From Nocardia carnea (GTDB lineage: Bacteria; Actinomycetota; Actinomycetes; Mycobacteriales; Mycobacteriaceae): a DNA stretch of 43,822 nt. Position numbers and translations under genes: made by a program. The stretch's first letter is position 1. The number at the start of each line of letters is the position of its first letter. The notes beneath the pieces are model-generated. The model made no database searches and had not been told where the DNA came from. It was given only the letters and a program-made list of their open reading frames with translations. Positions 24,362-32,715 of the stretch are shown here, piece by piece. The stretch covers positions 1 to 43,822 of the forward strand of contig NZ_JARWPM010000297.1 in the NCBI RefSeq assembly GCF_029869215.1, in the 5' to 3' direction.

Positions 24362-25444
24362 ATGAGTATTCGAGAAATAGCGCAACGACCCGGTCCGTTC
24401 GCCTCGCTGTACATCGACGCCGAACACGACACCGAGGACGCCGAACAGCAGCGCGCCCTGCGCTGGCGGGCCCTCGCCGAACGCCTCGAGGCGGCGGGCG
24501 CCACGGACCGCATGATCGAAGCATTGGCGGCGGCCGTCACCGGTAGCCCGCCCGAGCCGGGCCGCGCCGGCCGCGCGCTGATCGCGGATTCGGAACGGGT
24601 GCTGATCGACCGCCGGCTGCCCCACCCGGTGCAACCAGAGATCGTCCGGGTATCTCCCCTGCCCTATCTGCTGCCGCTGATCGAGTACGAAACCGAGGAG
24701 GTTGCGCACGCGGTCGCCGTCGTGGACAAGGTCGGCTCGGAGATGTACGGGGTCGACGACGACGGCAACGTGGTCGGCGAAACCATCGAGGGCGAGGGTC
24801 ATCCGATCCACAAGGTCCGTCACGGCGGCGGCTGGTCGCATTTGTCGATGCAACGCCGCGTGGAGGAGAAAGTACGCCGCAATGCCGCCGATGTCGCCAC
24901 GGAACTGAAACGCCTGGCGGAACGGATCCGGGCGCGGGTGGTGGTGCTGGCCGGTGATGTCACCGCCCGGGCCGAGGTCCGCCGGGCCCTCGGCACGCTT
25001 CCCGCACAGGTCGTGGAAGTGGAATCGGGCGGTCGCGCCGCCGGCACCGATACCGGCGAGTTCGACGCCGAAGTCCGGGAACTGGTGGCCGCCGAGGCCC
25101 GGCAGCGGCGTGCGGAAACGGTGGCCCGGTTCGACAAGGCCCGGGGCCGCGACGACGGACCGGCCGTCGCCGGGCTCTCCGCGACGGTCTCGGCGCTGCT
25201 GGCGGCGAATACCGAGAACCTGCTGATCAACGCAGCAGCACTGGGTGACCGTACGGTCCGGCTGGACCCCGAACCGGTCCGCGACCCGGGCGCGCTCGGC
25301 GCCCTCACCGATAACCCCGAGCACACCTGCCGCGCCGACGAAGCACTACCGGTGGGTGTGCTGGTCCGCGGCGGCACGATCACCCCGGTCGACGAGGAGG
25401 CCGCCCCCAGCGAGGGCGTCGGCGCCCTGCTGCGGCATACCTGA
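24362..25444 (+). CDS. Rv2629-like protein with bacterial archaeo-eukaryotic release factor fold (baeRF2)
   Basis: 360 aa. Residues PGPFASLYIDAEHDTEDAEQQRALRWRAL begin the domain, GRALIADSERVLIDRRL follows, and the later VVLAGDVTARAEVRRAL and the C-terminal RADEALPVGVLVRGGTITPVDEE closely parallel M. tuberculosis Rv2629, a protein linked to dormancy. The fold belongs to the Vms1/eRF1-like release factor superfamily, so ribosome or tRNA action is possible but unproven. The start at 24362 (ATG) is chosen; GTG 24353 adds three residues. There is no strong ribosome site. The 63-aa acidic protein follows after 27 bp, likely in one transcript. Confidence 0.72.
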   Translation: MSIREIAQRPGPFASLYIDAEHDTEDAEQQRALRWRALAERLEAAGATDRMIEALAAAVTGSPPEPGRAGRALIADSERVLIDRRLPHPVQPEIVRVSPLPYLLPLIEYETEEVAHAVAVVDKVGSEMYGVDDDGNVVGETIEGEGHPIHKVRHGGGWSHLSMQRRVEEKVRRNAADVATELKRLAERIRARVVVLAGDVTARAEVRRALGTLPAQVVEVESGGRAAGTDTGEFDAEVRELVAAEARQRRAETVARFDKARGRDDGPAVAGLSATVSALLAANTENLLINAAALGDRTVRLDPEPVRDPGALGALTDNPEHTCRADEALPVGVLVRGGTITPVDEEAAPSEGVGALLRHT

Positions 25445-25471
25445 ACCGCCGCCCGAGGCAGGAGGTCAACG

Positions 25472-25663
25472 ATGGAACGAGGTAGCAGTAAACACGGCCC
25501 GGCCCGCGACGACGAGCTCGCCCACGAGCTGGAGGGCACGCTGCGCGGCAATCGGTCCAGCCGCGCCGAGGAATGGCACGATCCGGAACCGCCCGCGGAC
25601 GACGACGACCTCGTCAACGAGCGCATCGACCGGACCGAACGCCCCGAAACCGGCGGGACATGA
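25472..25663 (+). CDS. Small acidic conserved actinobacterial protein (N-terminus as in DUF2795 proteins)
   Basis: 63 aa, highly charged, no membrane segment. MERGSSKHGPARDDELAHELEGTLRGNRSSRAEEWHDPEPP is a pattern I associate with the N-terminal half of actinobacterial proteins that then carry a DUF2795 domain. Here the protein ends before that domain, at ERPETGGT. The ATG has a textbook AGGAGG ribosome site six bases upstream, which argues strongly for a real gene despite its size. It sits 27 bp after the Rv2629-like gene and is probably cotranscribed. Function is unknown. Confidence 0.6.
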   Translation: MERGSSKHGPARDDELAHELEGTLRGNRSSRAEEWHDPEPPADDDDLVNERIDRTERPETGGT

Positions 25664-25958
25664 GCCGCATCGATGCCGGCCCCGCATCGCTACCGGGTGT
25701 GTGGCCGGATCCGTCCGTGTACTACGACGACCGGCTCGCGTTGTCTCCGGGCCCGCGGCTGCTCCGGTAACGGGATTTCCTCGGCTGCTCCGGTGGCCTC
25801 GGGCCGCTCGGATACGGTGTGATCCCGGGCTGCTCCGAAACGGCGTACCCGGAAACGGCGGCTACGAGGGAAATCGGAAGCCCCGATAGCCGCCGTTGCC
25901 GGCAAGCCGACCGGTATGACTTCCCCGCGGCGAGCGACCCGGGCTGCGCGGCCGCCGG
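25664..25958. other. Gene-free convergent region
   Basis: 295 bp without a gene. It holds three copies of GGCTGCTCCG (25757, 25783 and 25828) and the hairpin at 25854-25897. The copies are short and irregularly spaced. Confidence 0.5.
25854..25897. terminator. Bidirectional terminator between the small acidic gene and the VOC gene
   Basis: An 11-bp perfect stem, AACGGCGGCTA and TAGCCGCCGTT, encloses an inner GGG/CCC pair set. On the minus strand the stem is followed by TTTCC, so it best serves the VOC gene, whose stop lies 61 bp away. Confidence 0.65.
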
Positions 25959-26753
25959 TCAGGACGGGGCGGCCGATTGCGCGATATCGATGATGCCGAA
26001 AGCTTCTCCCTGCGGCGCGGCCAGTATTCCCATCCGGCCGAACGGGCTGTCCTGGGCGCCCATCAGCACGGACGCGCCGAGTTCGGTCGCCTTGTTCAGC
26101 GCCGCGTCCGTATCGGCGACCTGGAACCACGCCAGCCAGTGCGCCGGGTCGGCGCCGGGCGTCCGCGTCGAATCGTTGAGACCACCGACCGGCTCCCCGC
26201 CCGGCTCCAGGGCGAAGGTCGCGTAGGTCATCTCCGCCCCGTCCCCGACCTCGGTGAAATGCCAGCCGAACACCGTCGAATAGAAGCGCTGGGCCTGTTC
26301 GTAGCCGTCGGTGTGCAGTTCGTTCCAGCAGTAGGCGCCGGGCTCGTTGTAGATCCCCGCCCCGAAATGTTTCCGTGCCTGCCAGACCCCGAACACCGCC
26401 CCCGTGGGGTCGGCGGCGACGAACATCCGGCCGATGTCCATGACATCGAACGGTTGCGCCAGCACCGTGCCGCCCGCCGAGCCGACGGCCGCGGCCGTCG
26501 CGTCGGCATCGTCGCTCGCGAGATAGGTCGTCCAGGTCGACCGCATCACCTGCCCGGGCGGTTTCGGCCCGATCCCGGCCGCCGGCCGCCCTTGTAGCAT
26601 CGCCATGAGGTACCCACCGGCCTCCGGCGCGGTAGCGGCGACCTCCCACCCGAACAGCGCACTGTAGAAGTCGCGGGCGCTGGTCGTCTCGTCGACCTGA
26701 CAGTCCACCCAGCACGGTGTACCGGCGGGCCAGGCGCTTTCACGTATCGGCAT
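25959..26753 (-). CDS. VOC family protein with two glyoxalase-like domains
   Basis: 264 aa in two vicinal-oxygen-chelate halves. The first runs from CWVDCQVDETTSARDFYSALFGWEV to about residue 125, the second begins CWNELHTDGYEQAQRFYSTVFGWHF. Both contain the FYSxLFGW helix that identifies this actinobacterial two-domain group, often called hydroxylase or bleomycin-resistance-like. Metal-ligand residues are partly visible (His in ELHTD, Glu residues), but no reaction can be assigned. Start 26753 (ATG) is preceded by GGAGGA on the coding strand. It is divergent from the GntP-operon across 347 bp. The terminator at 25854-25897 follows it. Confidence 0.83.
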   Translation of the reverse strand: MPIRESAWPAGTPCWVDCQVDETTSARDFYSALFGWEVAATAPEAGGYLMAMLQGRPAAGIGPKPPGQVMRSTWTTYLASDDADATAAAVGSAGGTVLAQPFDVMDIGRMFVAADPTGAVFGVWQARKHFGAGIYNEPGAYCWNELHTDGYEQAQRFYSTVFGWHFTEVGDGAEMTYATFALEPGGEPVGGLNDSTRTPGADPAHWLAWFQVADTDAALNKATELGASVLMGAQDSPFGRMGILAAPQGEAFGIIDIAQSAAPS

Positions 26754-26978
26754 AGCGTGTCCTCCGCTGATGGGTTCACACGAGTCGAATGGTTCGCGGG
26801 CCGGCTCCGGCCGGCGAGGCCCCAGCACGATATGGGACGCCGAACGCAGAGAGGATCCCTGCGGATGCCTGGTAACCATAGTGGTCCCGCCCGGAAAAGG
26901 CAGCCCCGCGAGATCACCGGCGTGCCCGGGCCGAGCGCACGGTGACCGGAGGACCCAGTGCCCGCGAGCATCAACGCC

Positions 26979-27008
26979 TTGCTTATATTGTGAGTCTCCG
27001 CTCATAAT
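26979..27008 (+). promoter_or_regulatory. Promoter of the GntP operon
   Basis: TTGCTT (26979-26984) and CATAAT (27003-27008) are separated by 18 bp, a good sigma-70-type pair inside an AT-rich island, about 90 bp before the start of the permease gene. Confidence 0.55.
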
Positions 27009-27013
27009 ATGAG
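26982..27013. promoter_or_regulatory. Tandem operator-like repeats over the GntP promoter
   Basis: CTTATATTGTGAG (26982-26994) and CTCATAATATGAG (27001-27013) match at 10 of 13 positions with a 19-bp period. The second copy is a palindrome with 6-bp arms CTCATA/TATGAG and one central base; it covers the -10 box. The IclR regulator at 31829-32608 is the nearest candidate factor. Confidence 0.5.
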
Positions 27014-27100
27014 CCTGCTGTGGCCTGAGTCACGGCGTACTACCCCCGCGCGCCGCGTGGGGACAGCACTCACCCGAGTGCGACTCGATGGGAAATGCAC

Positions 27101-28480
27101 ATGTCAGACCTTGCAACGATGCTCAATACGGCGGCGGCGATCCTCGCCGTGGTCGTGCTGATCACTCGGTTCAAATTCAATCCGGCGGTATCGCTGGTGA
27201 TCGGCGCGGCCTATCTGGGGCTCACCTCCGGGCTGGGGGCCGCGAAAACCGTCGAAACCATCAGCACCGGATTCGGCGACATCATGGCCGAGGTCGGCCT
27301 GCTGGTCGCCTTCGGTGTGCTGATGGGTGCGATGCTGCAGGAAACCGGCGCGATCCAGCGGCTGGTGGGGGTGCTGGTGCGCCTGCTGGGGGCCAACCGG
27401 ATGCCGTACGCGATGTCGCTGACACTGGCGACCTTCCTGCAGTCGATCTACCTCGACGTACTCATGGTGATCTCGGCTCCGCTGGCTCGCAGTACCGCCG
27501 CCAAGATCGAGAAGAAGGGCACCGCCAAGATGGCGACCGCCCTGGCGATCGGCGGCGAATGCGGCATCGTGCTCACCGTGCCCGGTGTGGGTGCGCTGGC
27601 CCTGGCGGGCCTCCTGGGTGTTCCGCTGGGCAAAATGCTGCTCTTCGGTCTCGTCCTGGTGATCCCCACCGTGGCGATTTCGGTGGCGGTGATGTGTTTC
27701 CTGTTCGACCGCGGCTGGTGGAACGAGGAGCGCGACGAACAGCAGCTTCCGTTCGAACCGGACGCCGCCACCGAGAACGACTCCACCGCCGGTACCGGGG
27801 GTGTGGCCACCAAGACCGCCGCCGAAACGCGCACCGAGACTCCCCTGCCACTGCTGTTCGCACCGCTGTGCACCGCGCTGATCCTCATCGCCGTCGGCGC
27901 GATCCTGGACGTCGCAGAGGTGCACAACCCGGTGATCGAATTCCTGTCCACCCCGGTGATCGCCCTGCTGATCGGACTGCTCGGCACCAGTTTCGTCGGC
28001 CGCCGCGCGGTCGGGATCGAACGCGTCCAGCGTTGTATCGCGACCGGGTTCAGCGAAAGCGGCCAGATCCTCATCCTCACCGGCGTCGGTGGTTCGCTGG
28101 CGGCCACCATCTCCGCCATCGGGCTCGGCGATATCCTCGGCGAATACTTCACCGCGAGCAGCGCCGCGCCGCTGCTGATGGTCTGGGTGATCGCCGCCGT
28201 CCTGCATATCGCGGTCGGTTCGGTGACCATTTCGGCGATCACCGCCGCCGGCATCCTCGCCCCGGTCGCTCCGGCCCTCGGGATCGATCCGGTCCTCATC
28301 GCGCTGGCCGCCGGTGCCGGTTCGCTGTTCGCCGTGCACGTCACCAGCAACACGTTCTGGCTGCTGCAGTCGCTGATGGGACAGACCACCCGCGGCACCC
28401 TGAAGTCCTGCTCGGTGGGTGTCTCGGTCGCCTCGGTGGTGGCGATCCTGCTCATCATGCCGCTGAGCCTGGTCCTGTAG
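27101..28480 (+). CDS. GntP family permease (gluconate/hydroxy-acid:H+ symporter)
   Basis: 459 aa, about 12-14 hydrophobic helices, cytoplasmic membrane. Start MSDLATMLNTAAAILAVVVLITRFKFNPAVSLVIGAAYLGLTSGL; the conserved GFGDIMAEVGLLVAFGVLMGAMLQETG is the GntP signature segment near residue 55. A long charged cytoplasmic loop (about residues 210-250, Glu/Thr/Ala-rich) separates the two halves; the second half carries TGFSESGQILILTGVGGSLAATI and HVTSNTFWLLQSLMGQTTR. The family imports gluconate, or in related members other hydroxy-acids. The ATG at 27101 is six bases after an alternative ATG at 27095. The CoA-transferase gene follows after 21 bp, so this is the uptake step for the pathway downstream. 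Confidence 0.85.
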   Translation: MSDLATMLNTAAAILAVVVLITRFKFNPAVSLVIGAAYLGLTSGLGAAKTVETISTGFGDIMAEVGLLVAFGVLMGAMLQETGAIQRLVGVLVRLLGANRMPYAMSLTLATFLQSIYLDVLMVISAPLARSTAAKIEKKGTAKMATALAIGGECGIVLTVPGVGALALAGLLGVPLGKMLLFGLVLVIPTVAISVAVMCFLFDRGWWNEERDEQQLPFEPDAATENDSTAGTGGVATKTAAETRTETPLPLLFAPLCTALILIAVGAILDVAEVHNPVIEFLSTPVIALLIGLLGTSFVGRRAVGIERVQRCIATGFSESGQILILTGVGGSLAATISAIGLGDILGEYFTASSAAPLLMVWVIAAVLHIAVGSVTISAITAAGILAPVAPALGIDPVLIALAAGAGSLFAVHVTSNTFWLLQSLMGQTTRGTLKSCSVGVSVASVVAILLIMPLSLVL

Positions 28481-28501
28481 AACCCGCAACGTTAGGAAGA
28501 T

Positions 28502-29743
28502 ATGAGCAACGCCGAGATTCGCCCGCTCGCCGGTATCCGGGTCCTCGAACTGGGTAACTACATCGCCGCACCGACCGCGGGCCGGATGCTCGCCGATTTC
28601 GGCGCCGAGGTGATCAAGGTCGAGCGGCCGGTCACCGGTGACGAACTGCGCCGGTGGCGACTCTACGACGGTGATACGTCGATGCTGTACCGCACGATCA
28701 ACCGCAACAAGAAGTCGATCGTGCTCGACCTCAAAACCGAGGCCGGCCGCGGGCTCGTGCTGGACCTGATCCGCGAATGCGATGTGTTGCTGGAGAACTT
28801 CCGGCCCGGAACCCTCGAGAAGTGGGGGCTCGGGCCGGATGATCTTCAGGAGGTCAACCCCGGCCTCGTCATCACCCGGATCTCCGCGTACGGCCAGACC
28901 GGCCCGCAATCCGCGCGACCCGGCTTCGCCGCAGTCGCCGAAGCGGTGGGCGGCCTGCGCGAACTGGTCGGCGATCCCGACCGGCCGCCGGTACGCACCG
29001 GGGTCTCCATCGGCGATTCCATCGCCGGTATCTACGCCGCGTTCGGCACGGTGATGGCGCTGTTCCAGCGCGAACGCAGCACCGTCCCCGTCCCGCTGCC
29101 CGAGCGCATCATCGATGTCGCGCTCAACGAATCGATCCTGTCGGTGATGGAATCGCTGGTTCCCGATTACCTCGCCTACGGGGTCGAGCGGCGGCGGGTG
29201 GGCGGCCGGATGGAAGGTATCGCACCCTCGAACGCCTACCCCTGCAGCGACGGGTACAGCATCATCATCGCCGGGAACGGCGACGGGATCTTCCAGCGCT
29301 ATATGGAACTGATCGAACGTCCGGACCTCGCCGCCGACCCCGATCTGCGGGACAACGCCGGCCGCTGGCGCCGCCGCGAGGAACTCGACGCCGCGATCTC
29401 CGCCTGGACCGTCCGACACACCCGCGCGGAGGCCCTGAAATTGCTGGACGCGGCCGGTGTGCCGTCCGGCCCGATCTATACCGCGGCCGATATCTGCGCC
29501 GACGAACAGTACGCGGCCCGGAACATGATCCAGCAGTTCCCGGTGGATACCGGCGCCGCCGAACCCGCCACGGTCGGGTTCCCCGGCATCGTCCCGGTGA
29601 TCGGCGGCGCCTCGTTGCCGATCCGTACAATCGGACCGGACCTGGGTGAACACACACGCGAGGTACTCGCGTCGGTGCTGGGCCTCAGCGACGGCGAAAT
29701 CGACACCGTCACAGGCACTTCCGATACAGGGGTTACCGTATGA
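28502..29743 (+). CDS. CaiB/BaiF family CoA-transferase
   Basis: 413-aa class III CoA-transferase, cytoplasmic. N-terminal LAGIRVLELGNYIAAPTAGRMLADFGAEVIKVERP is the family's signature, followed by NRNKKSIVLDLKTEAG and LLENFRPGTLEKWGLG. The catalytic aspartate that forms the acyl anhydride is in VSIGDSIAGIYAAFG (Asp172). It moves CoA between an activated acid (commonly succinyl-CoA or acetyl-CoA) and the free acid imported by the permease. The ATG at 28502 has AGGAAG two bases away. The last bases overlap the next gene's ATG (ATGA), coupling it to the lyase, which fits the order: activate, then cleave. Confidence 0.88.
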   Translation: MSNAEIRPLAGIRVLELGNYIAAPTAGRMLADFGAEVIKVERPVTGDELRRWRLYDGDTSMLYRTINRNKKSIVLDLKTEAGRGLVLDLIRECDVLLENFRPGTLEKWGLGPDDLQEVNPGLVITRISAYGQTGPQSARPGFAAVAEAVGGLRELVGDPDRPPVRTGVSIGDSIAGIYAAFGTVMALFQRERSTVPVPLPERIIDVALNESILSVMESLVPDYLAYGVERRRVGGRMEGIAPSNAYPCSDGYSIIIAGNGDGIFQRYMELIERPDLAADPDLRDNAGRWRRREELDAAISAWTVRHTRAEALKLLDAAGVPSGPIYTAADICADEQYAARNMIQQFPVDTGAAEPATVGFPGIVPVIGGASLPIRTIGPDLGEHTREVLASVLGLSDGEIDTVTGTSDTGVTV

Positions 29744-30669
29744 CCTTCACCTACACACCGGCCGCGACACTGCGCGACGTGACACTGCGCGACGGTCTGC
29801 AGCTCACCGGGAAACTGCTGTCCACCGAGCGCAAGGTGGAGATCGCCCGCGAACTGCTGGCGCTGGGTGTGCCCGAACTCGAGATCGGGTCCATGGCCCG
29901 CCCCGACCTGGTGCCGCCGCTGGCCAACACCCTCGACGTGATCGCCGAACTCACTCCCGAAGAACTGGCCCGATGCTGGGTGTGGGTCGCCACGCCCCGG
30001 CATATCGAGAAGGCCGCCGCGGCCGGAGCACGCAACTTCCAGTACTGCTTCTCCGCCTCGGATTCGCACAACAAGGCCAATATCGGGCGCACCACCGAGG
30101 ACAGTGTGGCCGCCATGCCGCGGGCCGTGGAACTGGCCCGCGACTGCGGCGGAACCATCCAGCTCTGTATCGCCACCTCGTTCACCTGCCCGTTCGAGGG
30201 CATGATCGACCCCGAGCGGGTGCTGGGTATCGCCACCGACCCGCGCACCGACGGCGCCGCCGATATCGTCGTCTGCGACACCCTCGGCCAAGCCGTTCCG
30301 GCGCAGGTCCGGCAGCTGATCCAGGCGGTCGGCGCCACCACCCCGGACCGGCGCATCGTCTATCACGGCCACGACACCTGGGGTCTGGGTGTGGCCAATA
30401 CGCTGGCCGCCATCGACGCGGGCGCCGGGATGGTCGACGGCTGCCTGGGCGGTCTCGGCGGTTGCCCGTTCGCGCCCGGCGCCAGTGGCAACACCGCCAG
30501 CGAGGACATCCTGTTCGCCACCCGCCCGGAGTGGCTCACCCCGGAAACCCTCGCGCGCCTGATCGGAATCAGCGAGCGGATGCTCGCTGAACTCGGCGAA
30601 CCCAACCGGTCCAAAACCGCGCAGGGCGCACGGTCGGAAGCGCACGCCTTCGAATGGGTTATCGCGTGA
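29740..30669 (+). CDS. HMG-CoA-lyase-family enzyme (hydroxymethylglutaryl- or citramalyl-CoA lyase)
   Basis: 309-aa TIM-barrel aldolase of the HMG-CoA lyase group. Catalytic Arg17-Asp18 in TLRDGLQ, the metal histidines His209 and His211 in YHGHDTWGLG, and the flexible-loop cysteine Cys242 in GLGGCPFAPGASGN are all present. It probably splits an acyl-CoA with a 3-hydroxy group into acetyl-CoA (or propionyl-CoA) and a keto acid. HMG-CoA and (R)-citramalyl-CoA are both known substrates of relatives; the CaiB-plus-HMGL pair resembles the succinyl-CoA:citramalate CoA-transferase and citramalyl-CoA lyase of Chloroflexus. The start overlaps the previous stop by 4 bp, and the stop overlaps the next gene's GTG. 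Confidence 0.85.
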   Translation: MTFTYTPAATLRDVTLRDGLQLTGKLLSTERKVEIARELLALGVPELEIGSMARPDLVPPLANTLDVIAELTPEELARCWVWVATPRHIEKAAAAGARNFQYCFSASDSHNKANIGRTTEDSVAAMPRAVELARDCGGTIQLCIATSFTCPFEGMIDPERVLGIATDPRTDGAADIVVCDTLGQAVPAQVRQLIQAVGATTPDRRIVYHGHDTWGLGVANTLAAIDAGAGMVDGCLGGLGGCPFAPGASGNTASEDILFATRPEWLTPETLARLIGISERMLAELGEPNRSKTAQGARSEAHAFEWVIA

Positions 30670-31658
30670 CCGCCGATTTCCTGGTCACCACTGCCCTGCC
30701 CGAGCCAGGGATGCGCCTGCTCGAGGCGGCCGGAACGGTGCGGGTCGCCGGAAACCGGATGGGCTACGACGAATTGGCCGACGCCTGCGCCTCCGGTGAC
30801 TACCGGGTGGTGGTGGCACAGTTACGCGACGAATTCGACGCGCCGCTACTGGACCGCGCGAAGATCAGCGGAATCAGCAATTTCGCGGTGGGCTACAACA
30901 ATATCGATATCGCGGCGGCCACCGCGAACTCCATCGTGGTCGGCAACACCCCGGGCGTGCTCACCGACGCCACCGCGGATATCGCGATCCTGCTGATGCT
31001 GGCGGTGGCACGGCGGGCGGTCGAGGCCGACGCCTTCGTTCGCGCGGGAAAATTCCACGGCTGGGAACCGGAGCTACTACTGGGCCACGATGTCAGCGGG
31101 AAAACACTGGGCCTGGCCGGATTCGGCCGGATCGCCCGCGCCACCGCCCGGCGCGCGCTCGCCTTCGGGATGACGGTCGTGTTCTGCCCGCGGCCGCCCG
31201 GCGACCGCGCGGTGAGCGAGGCGGAACTCGGGGAATTCGCGGGCCGGGTACGGCACGTATCCTGGCCGGAACTCGTCGCGACCAGCGACTACCTCTCGGT
31301 CCACGTCCCGCTCAACGAGCAGACCCGCCATCTGGTCGACGCCGCCGTACTGAACGCCATGAAACCGTCGGCGATCCTGATCAACACCGCGCGCGGGCCG
31401 GTCGTCGATGAACAGGCACTGGTGGCGGCGCTGCGGGCCGGCACCATCGCCGGCGCCGGGCTCGACGTCTACGAGGACGAACCGCGGCTGGCGCCCGGAC
31501 TCGCCGAACTGCCCAACACCGTTCTCCTACCCCATGTCGGTAGCGCCACCGTGCCGGTGCGCGCCGAAATGGCCCGCCGCTGCGCGGAAAACGCGGTCGC
31601 CATGGTGCGCGGCGAGCTACCGCCGTATCCGGTCAACCCGGAGGCGCAAGCCCGCTGA
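30666..31658 (+). CDS. D-2-hydroxyacid dehydrogenase (glyoxylate/hydroxypyruvate reductase-like)
   Basis: 330-aa NAD(P)-dependent D-specific 2-hydroxyacid dehydrogenase. Seen are the substrate-domain GYNNIDIAAATANSIVVGNTPGVLTDATAD, the Rossmann segment TLGLAGFGRIARATA (usual GxGxxG with the last Gly as Ala), catalytic Arg in LINTARGPVVDE, Glu in DVYEDEP, and the His of LLPHVGSAT. It would interconvert a 2-keto acid product of the lyase (pyruvate, glyoxylate or hydroxypyruvate type) and its D-hydroxy-acid, or oxidise an imported D-hydroxy-acid first. The GTG start overlaps the lyase stop by 4 bp; an ATG at 30654 is an alternative giving four more residues. Last gene of the operon. Confidence 0.87.
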   Translation: MTADFLVTTALPEPGMRLLEAAGTVRVAGNRMGYDELADACASGDYRVVVAQLRDEFDAPLLDRAKISGISNFAVGYNNIDIAAATANSIVVGNTPGVLTDATADIAILLMLAVARRAVEADAFVRAGKFHGWEPELLLGHDVSGKTLGLAGFGRIARATARRALAFGMTVVFCPRPPGDRAVSEAELGEFAGRVRHVSWPELVATSDYLSVHVPLNEQTRHLVDAAVLNAMKPSAILINTARGPVVDEQALVAALRAGTIAGAGLDVYEDEPRLAPGLAELPNTVLLPHVGSATVPVRAEMARRCAENAVAMVRGELPPYPVNPEAQAR

Positions 31659-31665
31659 GCGACAA

Positions 31666-31690
31666 CGGCCGGTGGAGTACCGCCCGGCCG
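31666..31690 (+). terminator. Terminator-like hairpin after the GntP operon
   Basis: CGGCCGG and CCGGCCG (7-bp stem, with a small bulge and inner GG/CC pairs) start 8 bp after the stop at 31658. It lies in the 170-bp convergent gap with the IclR gene; there is no U-tract. Confidence 0.45.
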
Positions 31691-31828
31691 GCGGAGTTGC
31701 GTGCCACAGCAGTCTTTCGGCCATTCCGTCGCACGCCGGGCGAGCCGTGGCACGGCCCGTTCGGGTGGTGACACGGCCGAGCCGTGCAGCGTCTCCGGCC
31801 CGAGCCGCTCACGGCCCGCAACCGCAAC

Positions 31829-32608
31829 TCAGGCCGGGATCCGGCCCCCCAAGGTGCGGGTGACCCGCTCGGCATAGCCCACCAGCAGGTCCACCCATTC
31901 CTCGCAGCGCTCGCGCGGCATCCGGATCGTCGGACCGCTGATCGTCAACGCGGCCACCACGTGTCCGGACGCGTCGAAGATCGGCGCCGACAGTCCGGAT
32001 GCCGAATCCTCGCGTTCCCCGGCGCTGATGGCGTACCCGTCGGCCTTGGCCTGCGCGATGAGCGCGCGCAACTCGGCGGGGCTGGTCACCGTTCCTTCGG
32101 TGAGCGGTTCCAAGGGTGCCGCGAGTACCTGCTCGGCGAGGTCCGGGTTCCAGGCCAGCAGAATCCGGCCCGCCGAGCCGGCATACAGCGGAATGATCTT
32201 GCCGACGTACATGTCCCGGCGCAGCGCGTGCCGGGTCTCGGCGATCGCGACGCATACCCGGAAACCGTGTTCCGCCCGGAAAACGCAAGCCGTCTCCCCG
32301 GTCTCGTCGCGGATCTCGCGCAGTACCGGGTCGACAATCGACAGCAGATCCAGCCCTTTCACCGCGGTCGCCGCCCAATAACTCATCCGCAATCCGATCC
32401 GGATCTGATCACCCGCGCGATCCAGCAGCCCCTGCGCGACCATATTCGTCACCAGCCGCTGCACCGTGGAGGTCGGGAAACCGGTGGCCTGCTGGATCTC
32501 CCCGAGTGTCAGCGACGGCCGCGCCAGCGAGAAGGCATCGAGTATCTCGGTGATCTTCACCAGCACCAGCAGCGGCTGATGGTTCGCGGCGCTGTCGTCC
32601 CTGGGCAT
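31829..32608 (-). CDS. IclR family transcriptional regulator
   Basis: 259 aa. The N-terminal winged helix-turn-helix is visible as PSLTLGEIQQATGFPTSTVQRLVTNMVAQGLLDR, followed by the IclR effector domain (ETACVFRAEHGFRVCVAI, then IIPLYAGSAGRILLAW, and GYAISAGEREDSASGLSAPIFDASG). It is convergent with the GntP-CaiB-HMGL-dehydrogenase operon and most likely senses the pathway's hydroxy-acid or its CoA-derived product and controls that operon. The start at 32608 has a TAGATT -10 box six bases upstream, so the mRNA is probably leaderless. No copy of the 13-bp repeat found at 26982-27013 is visible upstream of its own start. Confidence 0.88.
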   Translation of the reverse strand: MPRDDSAANHQPLLVLVKITEILDAFSLARPSLTLGEIQQATGFPTSTVQRLVTNMVAQGLLDRAGDQIRIGLRMSYWAATAVKGLDLLSIVDPVLREIRDETGETACVFRAEHGFRVCVAIAETRHALRRDMYVGKIIPLYAGSAGRILLAWNPDLAEQVLAAPLEPLTEGTVTSPAELRALIAQAKADGYAISAGEREDSASGLSAPIFDASGHVVAALTISGPTIRMPRERCEEWVDLLVGYAERVTRTLGGRIPA

Positions 32609-32614
32609 ACGCCG

Positions 32615-32620
32615 AATCTA
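32615..32620 (-). promoter_or_regulatory. -10 box of the IclR gene (leaderless)
   Basis: TAGATT on the minus strand, six bases before the ATG at 32608. No ribosome site is present, consistent with a leaderless transcript. Confidence 0.45.
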
Positions 32621-32715
32621 CGCCGCGACCCGGCGGTAGCGCTGACGGGCCGCCTCGGCACTCCGGCCGCGCACCGGCAGCCGGAGCCCGGGCAGCCGAG
32701 GCGACGATCCCGCCG

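Larger units (their letters stand above)
26754..27100. other. Divergent promoter region between VOC gene and GntP operon
   Basis: 347 bp without a gene. The right end (26979-27013) is unusually AT-rich and contains the promoter and operator repeats described separately. The rest shows no clear feature. Confidence 0.5.

Noticed and set aside
25757..25837. Three GGCTGCTCCG repeats
   Set aside because: Only ten bases, irregular spacing of 26 and 45 bp and no regular flanks; could be chance or remnants, so not called as a functional array.
27104..29653. An 849-codon minus-strand open frame under the GntP and CaiB genes
   Set aside because: Low-complexity Asp/Gly/Gln/His-rich translation that spans two clearly real genes on the other strand; a shadow of their codon use.
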